A DNA stretch of 64,000 nt, from NCBI GenBank assembly GCA_036821485.1, contig DAISJM010000013.1, positions 8,023 through 72,022 on the forward strand, read 5' to 3'. Positions 7,879 to 15,695 of the stretch are shown piece by piece (position 1 is the stretch's first letter; each line of letters starts with the position of its first letter). The position numbers and the translations under genes are program-made. Below the pieces are notes generated by a model, which searched no databases, was not told the origin of the DNA, and saw nothing but the letters and a program-made list of their open reading frames with translations. This DNA comes from DAISJM01 sp036821485 (lineage in GTDB: Bacteria > Verrucomicrobiota > Kiritimatiellia > CAIQIC01 > JAGNIJ01).

Positions 7879-9078
7879 ATGACACCACCATCCATCACCA
7901 TTCGGCTCAAACCGGGTCGCGAAAAACCCGTGCTGCACGGGCATCCGTGGGTATTCTCCGGGGCCGTGGCGGAGATCGAGGGTGACAGGTCGACGGGTCC
8001 CGTGGCGGAAGTTGTGTCGGCCGACGGAGCGTGGCTGGCCCGTGGTCTGGTGCAGCCTGCCTCCGCGCTTGTTGTGAGAATTTGCACCCGCGAAGCGAAC
8101 GAGGCCATCGATGCCAGCTTCTTTGCAGCGCGAATCGATCGTGCCATCGCCTTTCGTGAGCAGTTGTTCCGCGAGGTGGAGGATACGGATTCGTACCGGC
8201 TCATCTACTCGGAGGCCGATGGCCTGTCCGGGCTGATTGTCGATCGCTATGCCGACGTGTTGGCGGTGCAGGTCGGTACGCCGGCGCTGATCTCTTTCCT
8301 TAAGGATATACAGGAGCAGCTCGTCAAGCGGACGGGATTGAAGCAGATCGTGGTGGCTGCGGAGGAAGACGCGGTGAAGCGCGAGGGGTTGAATCCTGCG
8401 GCGTTGACCTCCAGTTTCCCGGCGGGCGAGGGGCCGGTGCGTATTCGCGAGAGCGGTTTTCAGTTCGACGTGGATTTGCAGTCAGGCCAGAAAACGGGAT
8501 TCTTTCTCGACCAGCGGATCAACCGTCGGCGCGTGGCCGCGTGGGCGGTGGGGCGGCGGGTGCTGAGCGCGTATTGCTACACGGGCGCCTTCGAGGTTCA
8601 CGCGGCAGCGGCCGGGGCGACGGAGATTGTGGGTCTTGACCGGTCGGAACTGGCGATCAAGCGCGCGGAAAAACACCACGCACTCAACGGCATGCGTGCG
8701 CCGGTGAAATACATGAAGGTAGACGTCGGTGATCACTTGCGGCGCATGCGGGATGCCAATGAGCATTTCGATATGATCATTCTCGATCCGCCGCGGTTTG
8801 TATCGAGTCGCGCGCAGATGGAGAAGGGCATGCGTGCGTACAAGGACATCAACCTGCTGGCGATGAAGCTGCTGACGCCGGGCGGAATCCTGGCGACTTT
8901 TTCGTGTTCCGGCCAAGTGCAGATGGCCGATTTCAGGACGATGATTGGCTGGGCTTCGGTCGATGCCGGTCGGGAAGTGAAGATTCTGGAGACGTTGGGC
9001 CAGCCGCCGGACCATCCCGTGCTGGCGGTGTTTACCGAGAGCGAATATCTCAAAGGTCTGATCTGCAAGGTGGAGTAG
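7879..9078 (+). CDS. RlmI-type class I SAM-dependent rRNA cytosine methyltransferase
   Basis: 399 residues. An N-terminal PUA-like domain (about 1-75, 'LKPGREKPVLHGHPWVFSGAV') binds RNA. A central domain follows with 'YSEADGLSGLIVDRYADVLAVQ'. The Rossmann methyltransferase (about 190-380) has 'VLSAYCYTGAFEVHAAAAGA', 'GLDRSELAIKRAEKHHALNG' and the catalytic-loop motif 'DMIILDPPRF'. RlmI makes m5C1962 in E. coli 23S rRNA; the exact target here is unproven. The ATG at 7879 has GGAG 6 nt upstream and is preferred to a TTG 15 nt earlier. Divergent from hisF. Confidence 0.9.
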   Translation: MTPPSITIRLKPGREKPVLHGHPWVFSGAVAEIEGDRSTGPVAEVVSADGAWLARGLVQPASALVVRICTREANEAIDASFFAARIDRAIAFREQLFREVEDTDSYRLIYSEADGLSGLIVDRYADVLAVQVGTPALISFLKDIQEQLVKRTGLKQIVVAAEEDAVKREGLNPAALTSSFPAGEGPVRIRESGFQFDVDLQSGQKTGFFLDQRINRRRVAAWAVGRRVLSAYCYTGAFEVHAAAAGATEIVGLDRSELAIKRAEKHHALNGMRAPVKYMKVDVGDHLRRMRDANEHFDMIILDPPRFVSSRAQMEKGMRAYKDINLLAMKLLTPGGILATFSCSGQVQMADFRTMIGWASVDAGREVKILETLGQPPDHPVLAVFTESEYLKGLICKVE

Positions 9079-9255
9079 GGCAGAAAACGGCCTGCTTTCG
9101 ACGAAGCGGTTCAGCCAAGCTATGGTGGGGCTGGTATGCAAAGCATACTAGGGGTGGTAGGGCAGGACTACTGGTTGTAGGGTATGACCGACGATTATGT
9201 TGACCGGTCACACGGCGGGGGGTATTATCCAAGTCCAAGTTACCCGGCAAGCTGT

Positions 9256-9474
9256 ATGAGTAGCAGTGACTCCAGAGTCGGTGGGGAATGTGGGGCGGAT
9301 CAATGGGTCAAGAACACTCGTCTCTTCCGCCAGTGGGAAGTGATGAAGCACGAGATCCAGCTCCACAAGTGGTACGAGAGCGAGAAGGCCGGTCATGATA
9401 TCGGCTGGGAACGCGCCACGGTTGACTGGATGATCCGTTTCGGCAACAAGCGCTCCGACGACTCCGCCTCCTGA
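9256..9474 (+). CDS. Small conserved-looking protein of unknown function
   Basis: 72 residues from the ATG at 9256, or 96 from the ATG at 9184. The C-terminal half, 'LHKWYESEKAGHDIGWERATVDW', has the look of a conserved small acidic and aromatic helix protein, while the extra N-terminal 24 residues are low-complexity (Gly, Tyr, Ser, Pro). For that reason the shorter form is favoured. Neither start has a convincing Shine-Dalgarno site. No function can be assigned. It stands alone between the methyltransferase and the zincin gene. Confidence 0.5.
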   Translation: MSSSDSRVGGECGADQWVKNTRLFRQWEVMKHEIQLHKWYESEKAGHDIGWERATVDWMIRFGNKRSDDSAS

Positions 9475-9569
9475 TCTTCTGACCGACACGCTGTTTTCCG
9501 TCTCTTCCGTTTCCGCGGTTCTTTCCTTTCCCTTTTTCCCGTGGGTGGTGTAACTTTTTCCCTCTGAAC

Positions 9570-10469
9570 GTGAAGCTACAAACGGGCATTCTGCTTGGGC
9601 TGCTGCTGGGGATCCCCGCGTTCGCACAGCCTGCGGACACGGCGGGTTCCGATGTGTTGCCGCCGCTCGCGCCCGGCGAGCGGGAGTCGTGGACGGAGGT
9701 GCCCCGCGAAGCACTCGACACGGCGGCCTTGACCACGCGTGGACTCCGGGTGCTGGATATGCCCGGCTTCGACTGGAAGCACGCGCAAACCGATCACTTC
9801 GCCGTTCATTTCGAACAGGCGATGTTTGCGCGGAAGATCGCGCGCATGGCCGAGTTCTTCTATGCGTACATCTCCCAGGACCTCATCGGCATGAAGGATC
9901 AGTCCGACGGCCGGTCGCATATCTTCGTCTTCCGGAATCCCCGGCGGTGGCAGGATATGCGGCGGACGTTGCCGGACGTGCCCGAGTGGACCTTCTCGCA
10001 GGTGTCGGGCACGGTGATGCTGCTGCAGCAGGCGGAAGACAGCCAGGCGAGCGGTACGGTATTCGCGCACGAGATGACCCACCTGGTGATGAACCAATTC
10101 ATGGCCGATGATGTGCCGCTGTGGCTCAGCGAGGGATTGGCCGAGTATTACGGGGAGTTCGGCTACGCGGCTTTCAAGGGCACCAAGAAGAGCCGGCGCG
10201 CGCAGTTTCGCAAGCTGGAGCATCCGTACCCGCTTTCGGAGTTGTTCCGCGCGACGACCTACCCGGCGTCGGACTGGCAGCTTGTCGCCTTCTACGAGAC
10301 CTCGAAATTCATGGTGGCCTTCCTGCTGTTGGACCAGCCGCCGGAGAAGTTCGTGCCCTTCATGAAAGACCTGTCGAGCGGCCAGAGCATCACCGCCGCC
10401 TTTCGGAAGCACTACGGTCTCGAAACGCTGGCCGATATCGAGCACGCCTTCCGCAAGTTCGCCTACTGA
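9570..10469 (+). CDS. Secreted gluzincin-like metallopeptidase (DUF1570 / peptidase MA type)
   Basis: 299 residues with a signal peptide (about 1-20, ending AFAQ). The zinc site is HEMTH at 167-171, with Glu188 or Glu192 in 'LWLSEGLAEYYG' as the third ligand. This pattern, HExxH followed by a (W)LxEGxAEY motif, is typical of DUF1570 and peptidase-MA proteins. The active site is complete, so an exported or periplasmic protease is likely; the substrate is unknown. The start is a GTG without a clear ribosome site. The 95 bp upstream is pyrimidine-rich with no feature I can name. Confidence 0.75.
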   Translation: MKLQTGILLGLLLGIPAFAQPADTAGSDVLPPLAPGERESWTEVPREALDTAALTTRGLRVLDMPGFDWKHAQTDHFAVHFEQAMFARKIARMAEFFYAYISQDLIGMKDQSDGRSHIFVFRNPRRWQDMRRTLPDVPEWTFSQVSGTVMLLQQAEDSQASGTVFAHEMTHLVMNQFMADDVPLWLSEGLAEYYGEFGYAAFKGTKKSRRAQFRKLEHPYPLSELFRATTYPASDWQLVAFYETSKFMVAFLLLDQPPEKFVPFMKDLSSGQSITAAFRKHYGLETLADIEHAFRKFAY

Positions 10470-10575
10470 GCCTGCCGGGCCTCTTCGTGAAAAAACCTCT
10501 CGTCTCCGCGGGGCGTATTCGTTACTCTCCACGCGACGTCTGAGGCTTCTGAATGCTTGGAGGAGGACCCCGCCC

Positions 10576-11670
10576 GTGGCGATGATGTATCGCAATAATC
10601 CGCTTAAATCGGTCTCTTGGGACGAGTTTCAGAAAATGCCGCACGACCAGAAAGGTCCGTACTTTCTCCGTGACGGGCGGCCCTATCACGCGTTGCTTGC
10701 GCAGCAGTTCACCCGTCCGATCCTCGACCGGCTCTGCGAGCTGGCCACGCGCATTCGTCGTATTGCCAAGACGCGCGGCGGCGGCCTGTTCCTGCAGGAC
10801 CTGCTGTCCGAGAAGAAGGCGATGCTCTACTTCGCGCAGCCGTCCACGCGAACGTTTCTTTCATTTTACGCCGCGTGCCAGATGCTGGGCATCCACCCGG
10901 CCGAAGTGCGCGATACGTCGACCTCGAGCGAAATCAAGGGTGAGTCGGCGGAGGACTCGGTTCGCACGTTCAGTTCCTTCTTCGACGTCATCATCATGCG
11001 CCATCCAGTCGGCGGGTTCGCCGAGCGCATTGCGTGGCTGCTCTCCAACACCGACCGGCCCGTGCCGGTGATCAACGCGGGCTCGGGCAAAGACCAGCAT
11101 CCGACGCAGGCGTTGCTGGATATCTATACGTTGAATCGCAGCTTTGAACGGCGCGGGGGGATCGAGGGCAAGAAGATCGCCTTCGTCGGCGATCTTGCGC
11201 GTGGCCGTACCGTTCGCTCGCTGGCTTCGATTCTCACGATGTACCCCGGGGTGAAGCAGTACTTTGTTGCGCCCGAGCAGTTGCAGATTGGCAGCGATGT
11301 GCTGCAGGGGCTGGACCGGGCCGGGATGGAATACGAGGTGTCGTGCGAGTTCGAGAAGGTGATCCCCGAGGTCGACGCGATTTATATGACGCGCATCCAG
11401 GACGAGTGGGACAAGGCGCATGAGAGCCAGGCGATCGACATCAGCCGCTTCTGCTTCACGGCCGAGCACCTGGGGCTGCTCAAGCCGGATGCCGTGCTGA
11501 TGCATCCGTTGCCGCGCCGCAAGGAAATCGACCCCGCGGTGGATGCCGACCCGCGCGCGGTGTACTGGCGGCAGGTGCGCAACGGCATGTGGATTCGAGC
11601 CGCGCTGTTGTTGACGGTCTTTGACCGCGAGAACGAAGTGGATCGCTACTACCAGGACCTGACGAGCTGA
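10576..11670 (+). CDS. pyrB: Aspartate carbamoyltransferase catalytic subunit
   Basis: 364 residues, somewhat longer than the usual 300-320. It joins carbamoyl phosphate and aspartate in pyrimidine synthesis. The carbamoyl-phosphate site is 'PSTRTFLSF', the mobile-loop lysine is in 'EIKGESAEDS', and 'INAGSGKDQHPTQALLDIYT', 'VGDLARGRTVRSL', 'IYMTRIQDE' and 'MHPLPRRKEID' are aspartate-transcarbamoylase signatures. The Phe after STRT, where Arg is usual, is unusual. A GTG start is chosen because GGAGGAGG lies 9 nt upstream; ATGs 6 and 9 nt later are alternatives. No pyrI or pyrC is adjacent; an argF-like gene follows. Confidence 0.9.
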   Translation: MAMMYRNNPLKSVSWDEFQKMPHDQKGPYFLRDGRPYHALLAQQFTRPILDRLCELATRIRRIAKTRGGGLFLQDLLSEKKAMLYFAQPSTRTFLSFYAACQMLGIHPAEVRDTSTSSEIKGESAEDSVRTFSSFFDVIIMRHPVGGFAERIAWLLSNTDRPVPVINAGSGKDQHPTQALLDIYTLNRSFERRGGIEGKKIAFVGDLARGRTVRSLASILTMYPGVKQYFVAPEQLQIGSDVLQGLDRAGMEYEVSCEFEKVIPEVDAIYMTRIQDEWDKAHESQAIDISRFCFTAEHLGLLKPDAVLMHPLPRRKEIDPAVDADPRAVYWRQVRNGMWIRAALLLTVFDRENEVDRYYQDLTS

Positions 11671-11782
11671 GGCGGCCCGGCCGTTCTTATTTCGGCGTTG
11701 ATTCCCGGTGGGGCATGGTTCATTAGTCGTGGAGGTTGTGATCCGGGCGGAAAGACGTCCGGTGTTTGCGCGAGGTGGTTTC

Positions 11783-12724
11783 ATGCTGCATCTGATTACA
11801 TTGAAAGATTGGTCCGCGGAGCAGATCGCGACGGTTCTCGATCTGGGGGCGGAGGTCAAGCGGAACCCGGTGAAGTTCGAGAACGTGATGCACCGGAAGA
11901 CGCTGTTGATGGTTTTCGAGAAGCCGAGTCTGCGGACGCGGGTTTCCTTTGAGGTCGGTATGGGCCAACTCGGGGGCCATGCGATCTTCTACGACACCAG
12001 CATCTCGCCTTTGGGTGCCGGCAAGGAAAGTGTACACGACACCGTTCAGACGGTCAGCCGGTACGTGGACCTCATCATGGCGCGGCTGTTCGAACACGCC
12101 AAGATCGAGGAGATGGCCAAGTATGCCACCGTGCCGGTGATCAATGCGCTGACGAATTTCTCGCATCCCTGCCAGATTCTCGCGGACCTGATGACGATCC
12201 AGGAGAAGAAGGGCCGGCTGCAGGGGCTGACGCTGGCGTATCTCGGCGACAGCAACAACAATGTGACGCATTCGCTCCTCTATGGCTGCCCCAAGATGGG
12301 CATGAACATCCGGGTTGGCTGCCCCGCGGGCGACGGATATTCCCCCGCCAAGGAAGTGCTCAACCACGCCATCAAGACCGGCCGGAAGAATGGCGTCGAG
12401 GTGAAGCTTACCCACGATCCCGTCGAGGCCGTGCGGGACGCAGACGTGGTCTATGCGGATTCCTGGATGAGTTACCACATTCCGCCGCATGAGCTGAATG
12501 AGCGGGTGAAGGTCTTCACCCCGTACCAGGTGAATGTGGAGCTCATGAAACATGCCAAGGCGGACGCGATTTTCATGAACTGCCTGCCCGCGCTCCGTGG
12601 CTACGAGCAGACCGCGGAAGTTATCGACGGGCCGCAATCCGTGGTCTTCGATGAGGCCGAAAACCGGCTGCATGTGCAGAAGGCCGTGATGATCAAGCTG
12701 CTGAAGGAAAGCGGCAAGCTGTAA
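11783..12724 (+). CDS. argF: Ornithine carbamoyltransferase-family protein with altered substrate loop
   Basis: 313 residues, normal for OTCase. The carbamoyl-phosphate part is intact ('KPSLRTRVSFE' at 47-57, 'FSHPCQILADLMT'). The ornithine-binding SMG loop is changed, with 'DSWMSYHIPP' starting at 226 where classical enzymes have DxWxSMGQE. The H-C-L-P motif reads N266-C267-L-P, keeping the catalytic cysteine. 'FTPYQVN' is present. It is probably the arginine-pathway enzyme of this lineage, but acetyl-ornithine, succinyl-ornithine or another amine cannot be excluded. The ATG at 11783 has GAGGTGG just upstream. Confidence 0.8.
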   Translation: MLHLITLKDWSAEQIATVLDLGAEVKRNPVKFENVMHRKTLLMVFEKPSLRTRVSFEVGMGQLGGHAIFYDTSISPLGAGKESVHDTVQTVSRYVDLIMARLFEHAKIEEMAKYATVPVINALTNFSHPCQILADLMTIQEKKGRLQGLTLAYLGDSNNNVTHSLLYGCPKMGMNIRVGCPAGDGYSPAKEVLNHAIKTGRKNGVEVKLTHDPVEAVRDADVVYADSWMSYHIPPHELNERVKVFTPYQVNVELMKHAKADAIFMNCLPALRGYEQTAEVIDGPQSVVFDEAENRLHVQKAVMIKLLKESGKL

Positions 12725-12752
12725 ACGCCGCTGCCGTCTTGGAGCCGGCCTC

Positions 12753-13754
12753 ATGAACGAAGTCCCGTCCAACCCGCGCATCCTGGTCGTGAAGATGAGT
12801 TCGCTCGGCGATCTCTTCCACGCCCTGCCGACGGTGCATGAACTCAAGGTGGGTCTGCAGGCGACCGTGGACTGGGTCGTCCAGCCGGAGTACGCGGACC
12901 TTGCGCGCTGCTTCACCGACGTCGATCGCGTTCTCGTTTTTCCCAGGCGCGGTTTCTGGAAGGGCATCGTTGGATTCACGCGTATGCTGCGCGAGCGTGA
13001 GTACGACCTCATCATCGATCTCCAGGGTTTGATGAAGAGTGCGCTGGTCACGCGGCTTGCGCGTGGACCACGGCGCATCGGTCCCTCGTTCCATCGCGAG
13101 GGCGCGCACCTGTTCTACTCCGAGGTCGCCGGCGCGCGGAACAAGGAGCGGCATGCCGTGGAAGAGGTGCTGGATGTGGTCCGCCATCTCGGCCTCGAAG
13201 TTCATGCGCCGGTCTTCCCGGTGACGTTCCCCAAGAAGACGCTCGTGGAGCGGGCGCCGCGCGTGGCGCTTGTGCCGTGTTCGAGGTGGATCACCAAGAA
13301 CTGGCCCGCCGAGCGTTTTGTCGAGGTGGGCTTTGAACTCCAGAAGCGTGCCGGTGCGACGATCTTCCTCGCAGGCAGCAAAGCCGACATCGAGGTGTGC
13401 CGTCGGATTGAGACCAAGCTTGCTCGGAACGTGGTGAACACGGCGGGTCAGACGTCGCTTGCGGAACTGGGCAGCCTGCTGCAGGAGATGGATCTGGTGA
13501 TCACCGTTGACTCCGGGCCGATGCACGTTGCCGCGGCCGTCGGTCGGCCGGTACTCGCGCTGTTCGGCGCGACGGACCCGAAGCGGACGGGACCGTACGG
13601 ATCACAGCATCGGATTGTCGTTTCGCCTGCTGCAGCCTGCCGGCCCTGCTTCTCCGGCAGTTGCCGCGAAGGCAAAATGTCGTGCCTGCTCGATATTTCA
13701 TCTGCCGAAGTTGTCCAGACAGCCCTCGACATGTTGGGCATCGCCGCCCGCTGA
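12753..13754 (+). CDS. Glycosyltransferase family 9 (lipopolysaccharide heptosyltransferase-like)
   Basis: 333 residues. 'ILVVKMSSLGDLFHALPTVHEL' is the family's N-terminus. 'PCSRWITKNWPAERFVEVG' and 'VDSGPMHVAAAVGRPVLALFGATDPKRTGPYG' form the ADP-heptose-binding half. These enzymes add heptose to the LPS inner core at the cytoplasmic face, so the gene supports a Gram-negative envelope. Whether it is a WaaC, WaaF or WaaQ type is not clear from sequence. It starts 28 bp after argF and may be co-transcribed. Confidence 0.9.
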   Translation: MNEVPSNPRILVVKMSSLGDLFHALPTVHELKVGLQATVDWVVQPEYADLARCFTDVDRVLVFPRRGFWKGIVGFTRMLREREYDLIIDLQGLMKSALVTRLARGPRRIGPSFHREGAHLFYSEVAGARNKERHAVEEVLDVVRHLGLEVHAPVFPVTFPKKTLVERAPRVALVPCSRWITKNWPAERFVEVGFELQKRAGATIFLAGSKADIEVCRRIETKLARNVVNTAGQTSLAELGSLLQEMDLVITVDSGPMHVAAAVGRPVLALFGATDPKRTGPYGSQHRIVVSPAAACRPCFSGSCREGKMSCLLDISSAEVVQTALDMLGIAAR

Positions 13755-13813
13755 GCCGGGCTCACAAATGAGATGGACGTGTTTCCCTGATCCGGTATGG
13801 TGTGCGGCGCTTT

Positions 13814-15670
13814 ATGAGAAGAATGGTTTACATGGCGGTGGTCGGGCTTTGCGGCGTGCTGTTGTGGGCGCCGAAAGCGTCGGATCTCGCGCCTGAGGAC
13901 GAGCAACTTCTGGACCAGGTTGAACGCAGGGCGTTCGATTTTTTCTGGAACGAGACGGATCCTTCCACGGGTCTCATTCGCGATCAGGCCAGTAACTTCG
14001 AAGCCGACACCAACGAGTTCTGGATTTACCGAGCGGGCATTGCGTCCGTCGGCTTTGGTCTCTCCGCCTATTGTGTTGGTGTCGAGCGTGGCTGGATCAC
14101 GGCCGACGAGGCCCGCTCGCGCGTCGCAAACACCCTCCACACGTTTGACAAGCTGTTGGAGCGTGACGACAACGGTCTTTATTCTCCGTGGGTCGACATG
14201 CGGACGAACCGCCGTTGGGCGATGGACAAGGGTGACGACAGCGCGAGTTCGCCGCTCCATACCGCGATTTTCCTCGCGGGCGCCATCACGGCTGGCGAGT
14301 ACTTTGATGCGAAGTTCGGTGATCGCGAGCTCAAGCAGGCGGTTGACCGCATCTATCGCCGCATCAAGTGGAATGCCTTCGCGGAGCCCTTGGCGTCTTC
14401 CTATGATGAGCGCATTCTGGTCAGCCTGCTCGGCATCGGCTGTCCGGAGAATGCGCTGTCGCCCGAGGTCTGGCGCGCGATGCGGCGCCATTACCAGTTC
14501 ACAACGGCCAACCGGAAGGACGAGGCGGACTACCCGCGCATTTTCCAACCCTCGCTGATCGCTCACCTGCTTCCGCAAGCGTGGTTCGATTTCCGGCATT
14601 GCCATGATGCATACGCCAACTACTTCCTGAGTTCGCGCAACTCGGTTCTCTCCAACCGGCGATACTGCATCGATCATGCGCCGGGCGGGATTGCAGACCG
14701 GCGCTGTCAGTTTGCCACATACAGCAGCAATGTTTGGGGTTTGAGTGCCTGCGTGGCGCCACCGCCGAAAGGCTTCCGCGCGTACGGCGAGGCCGATCCT
14801 GCGCTTGATGATTCGTCTGGCCCGGGCACGAGGGGAATCGACGGGACCGTGGCGATTTATGCGGCGGCCGGGTCCATGCCGTTCGCGCCCGAAGAAGCGC
14901 TGGCCATGCTCCGGCACTTGTACCGTCGTCACAAGGATGACCTTTGGGGCCGGTACGGGTTTTGCGACTCGTTCAACATGGATTTGCGGCTACGCGCCCA
15001 CTTCAACAGTCCGTCAAAGGCGATGTGGCGCTCGGAGATCGTCAGCGGCATGGATCAGGGCCTCACGCTCCTGATGATTGAGAATTATCGTCGTGGCGGG
15101 GTGTGGCGCTGGTTCATGCGAAACGAGCATATACGCAAGGCCATGGACCTCGCGGGATTTGTCGCGCAGGCCGAGCCGCCCGAGGAAGCGCGACTGGATC
15201 TTGCGGGTGATTGGTGGTTCCGGACGGGCGACGACGTTTCGTAGTCCACATCCGACGCAGGTGAGGGTTGGTCAAAGATCGAGGTGCCCGGACGGGGTGA
15301 GGGCAGGAGTCCGGACGGTGACGCTGGCCGCGCGTGGTACCGGCGCGGGTTCCTGCTGCCGTCGCGGTCACCGCTGAAGATGGCGGGTCCGCTGCTGCTG
15401 AGGATAGGTGCGGCGGATGATGTGGATGAGATTTTTCTGAACGGACAGCGGATAGACGGCACGGGTGGGCGTGTGCCGGACAGTGTCGCGTTCGCGGGTT
15501 GGCTGTGCCGTGTCCCCGAAGGCGCGTTGCTTTATGGGCAGACCAACATCGTGGCCATGCGCATGCGCGAGCACGCGAAGGGTGGAGGTATTCGGCGGGG
15601 ACCAGTGGACTTGGTGCCGCTCTCCGCAGTACAATACCGCCCATTCGACATCGTGATTCCGGGCGAGTAA
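13814..15670 (+). pseudogene. Glycoamylase-family (PF10091-like) exported protein interrupted by an in-frame TAG
   Basis: The N-terminal product, about 476 residues to the TAG at 15242-15244, has a signal-like segment followed by a full glycoamylase-type (alpha/alpha) domain: 'ERRAFDFFWNETDPSTGLIRD', 'GLSAYCVGVERGWIT', 'AMLRHLYRRHKDDLWGRYGF' and 'SEIVSGMDQGLTLLMIENYR'. This fold includes beta-1,2-glucanases (GH144 relatives). After the TAG the same frame continues to 15670 with 'GWSKIEVPGR' and 'WYRRGFLLP...DVDEIFLNGQRI'. That is the second part of a jelly-roll domain whose first strand (DLAGDWWFRTGDD) lies before the stop. Two other genes here carry this domain intact. One base change explains it: a recent nonsense mutation, a sequencing error or readthrough. 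The start could also be the GTG at 13802. Confidence 0.8.
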
Positions 15671-15695
15671 GCGCTGGTTCCAAGGGAGGTGCGCC

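Noticed and set aside
9134..9149. Hairpin GTATGC-AAA-GCATAC after the RlmI-type gene as a terminator
   Set aside because: The stem is short and AT-rich and no T-run follows.
10861..13078. Long minus-strand frames opposite pyrB, argF and the heptosyltransferase
   Set aside because: Arg/His-rich, no motifs, entirely covered by confident plus-strand genes.
15242..15244. In-frame TAG as evidence for a recoded genetic code or selenocysteine/pyrrolysine system
   Set aside because: TAG ends several intact genes here and no recoding element or tRNA is seen; a point mutation or error is simpler.
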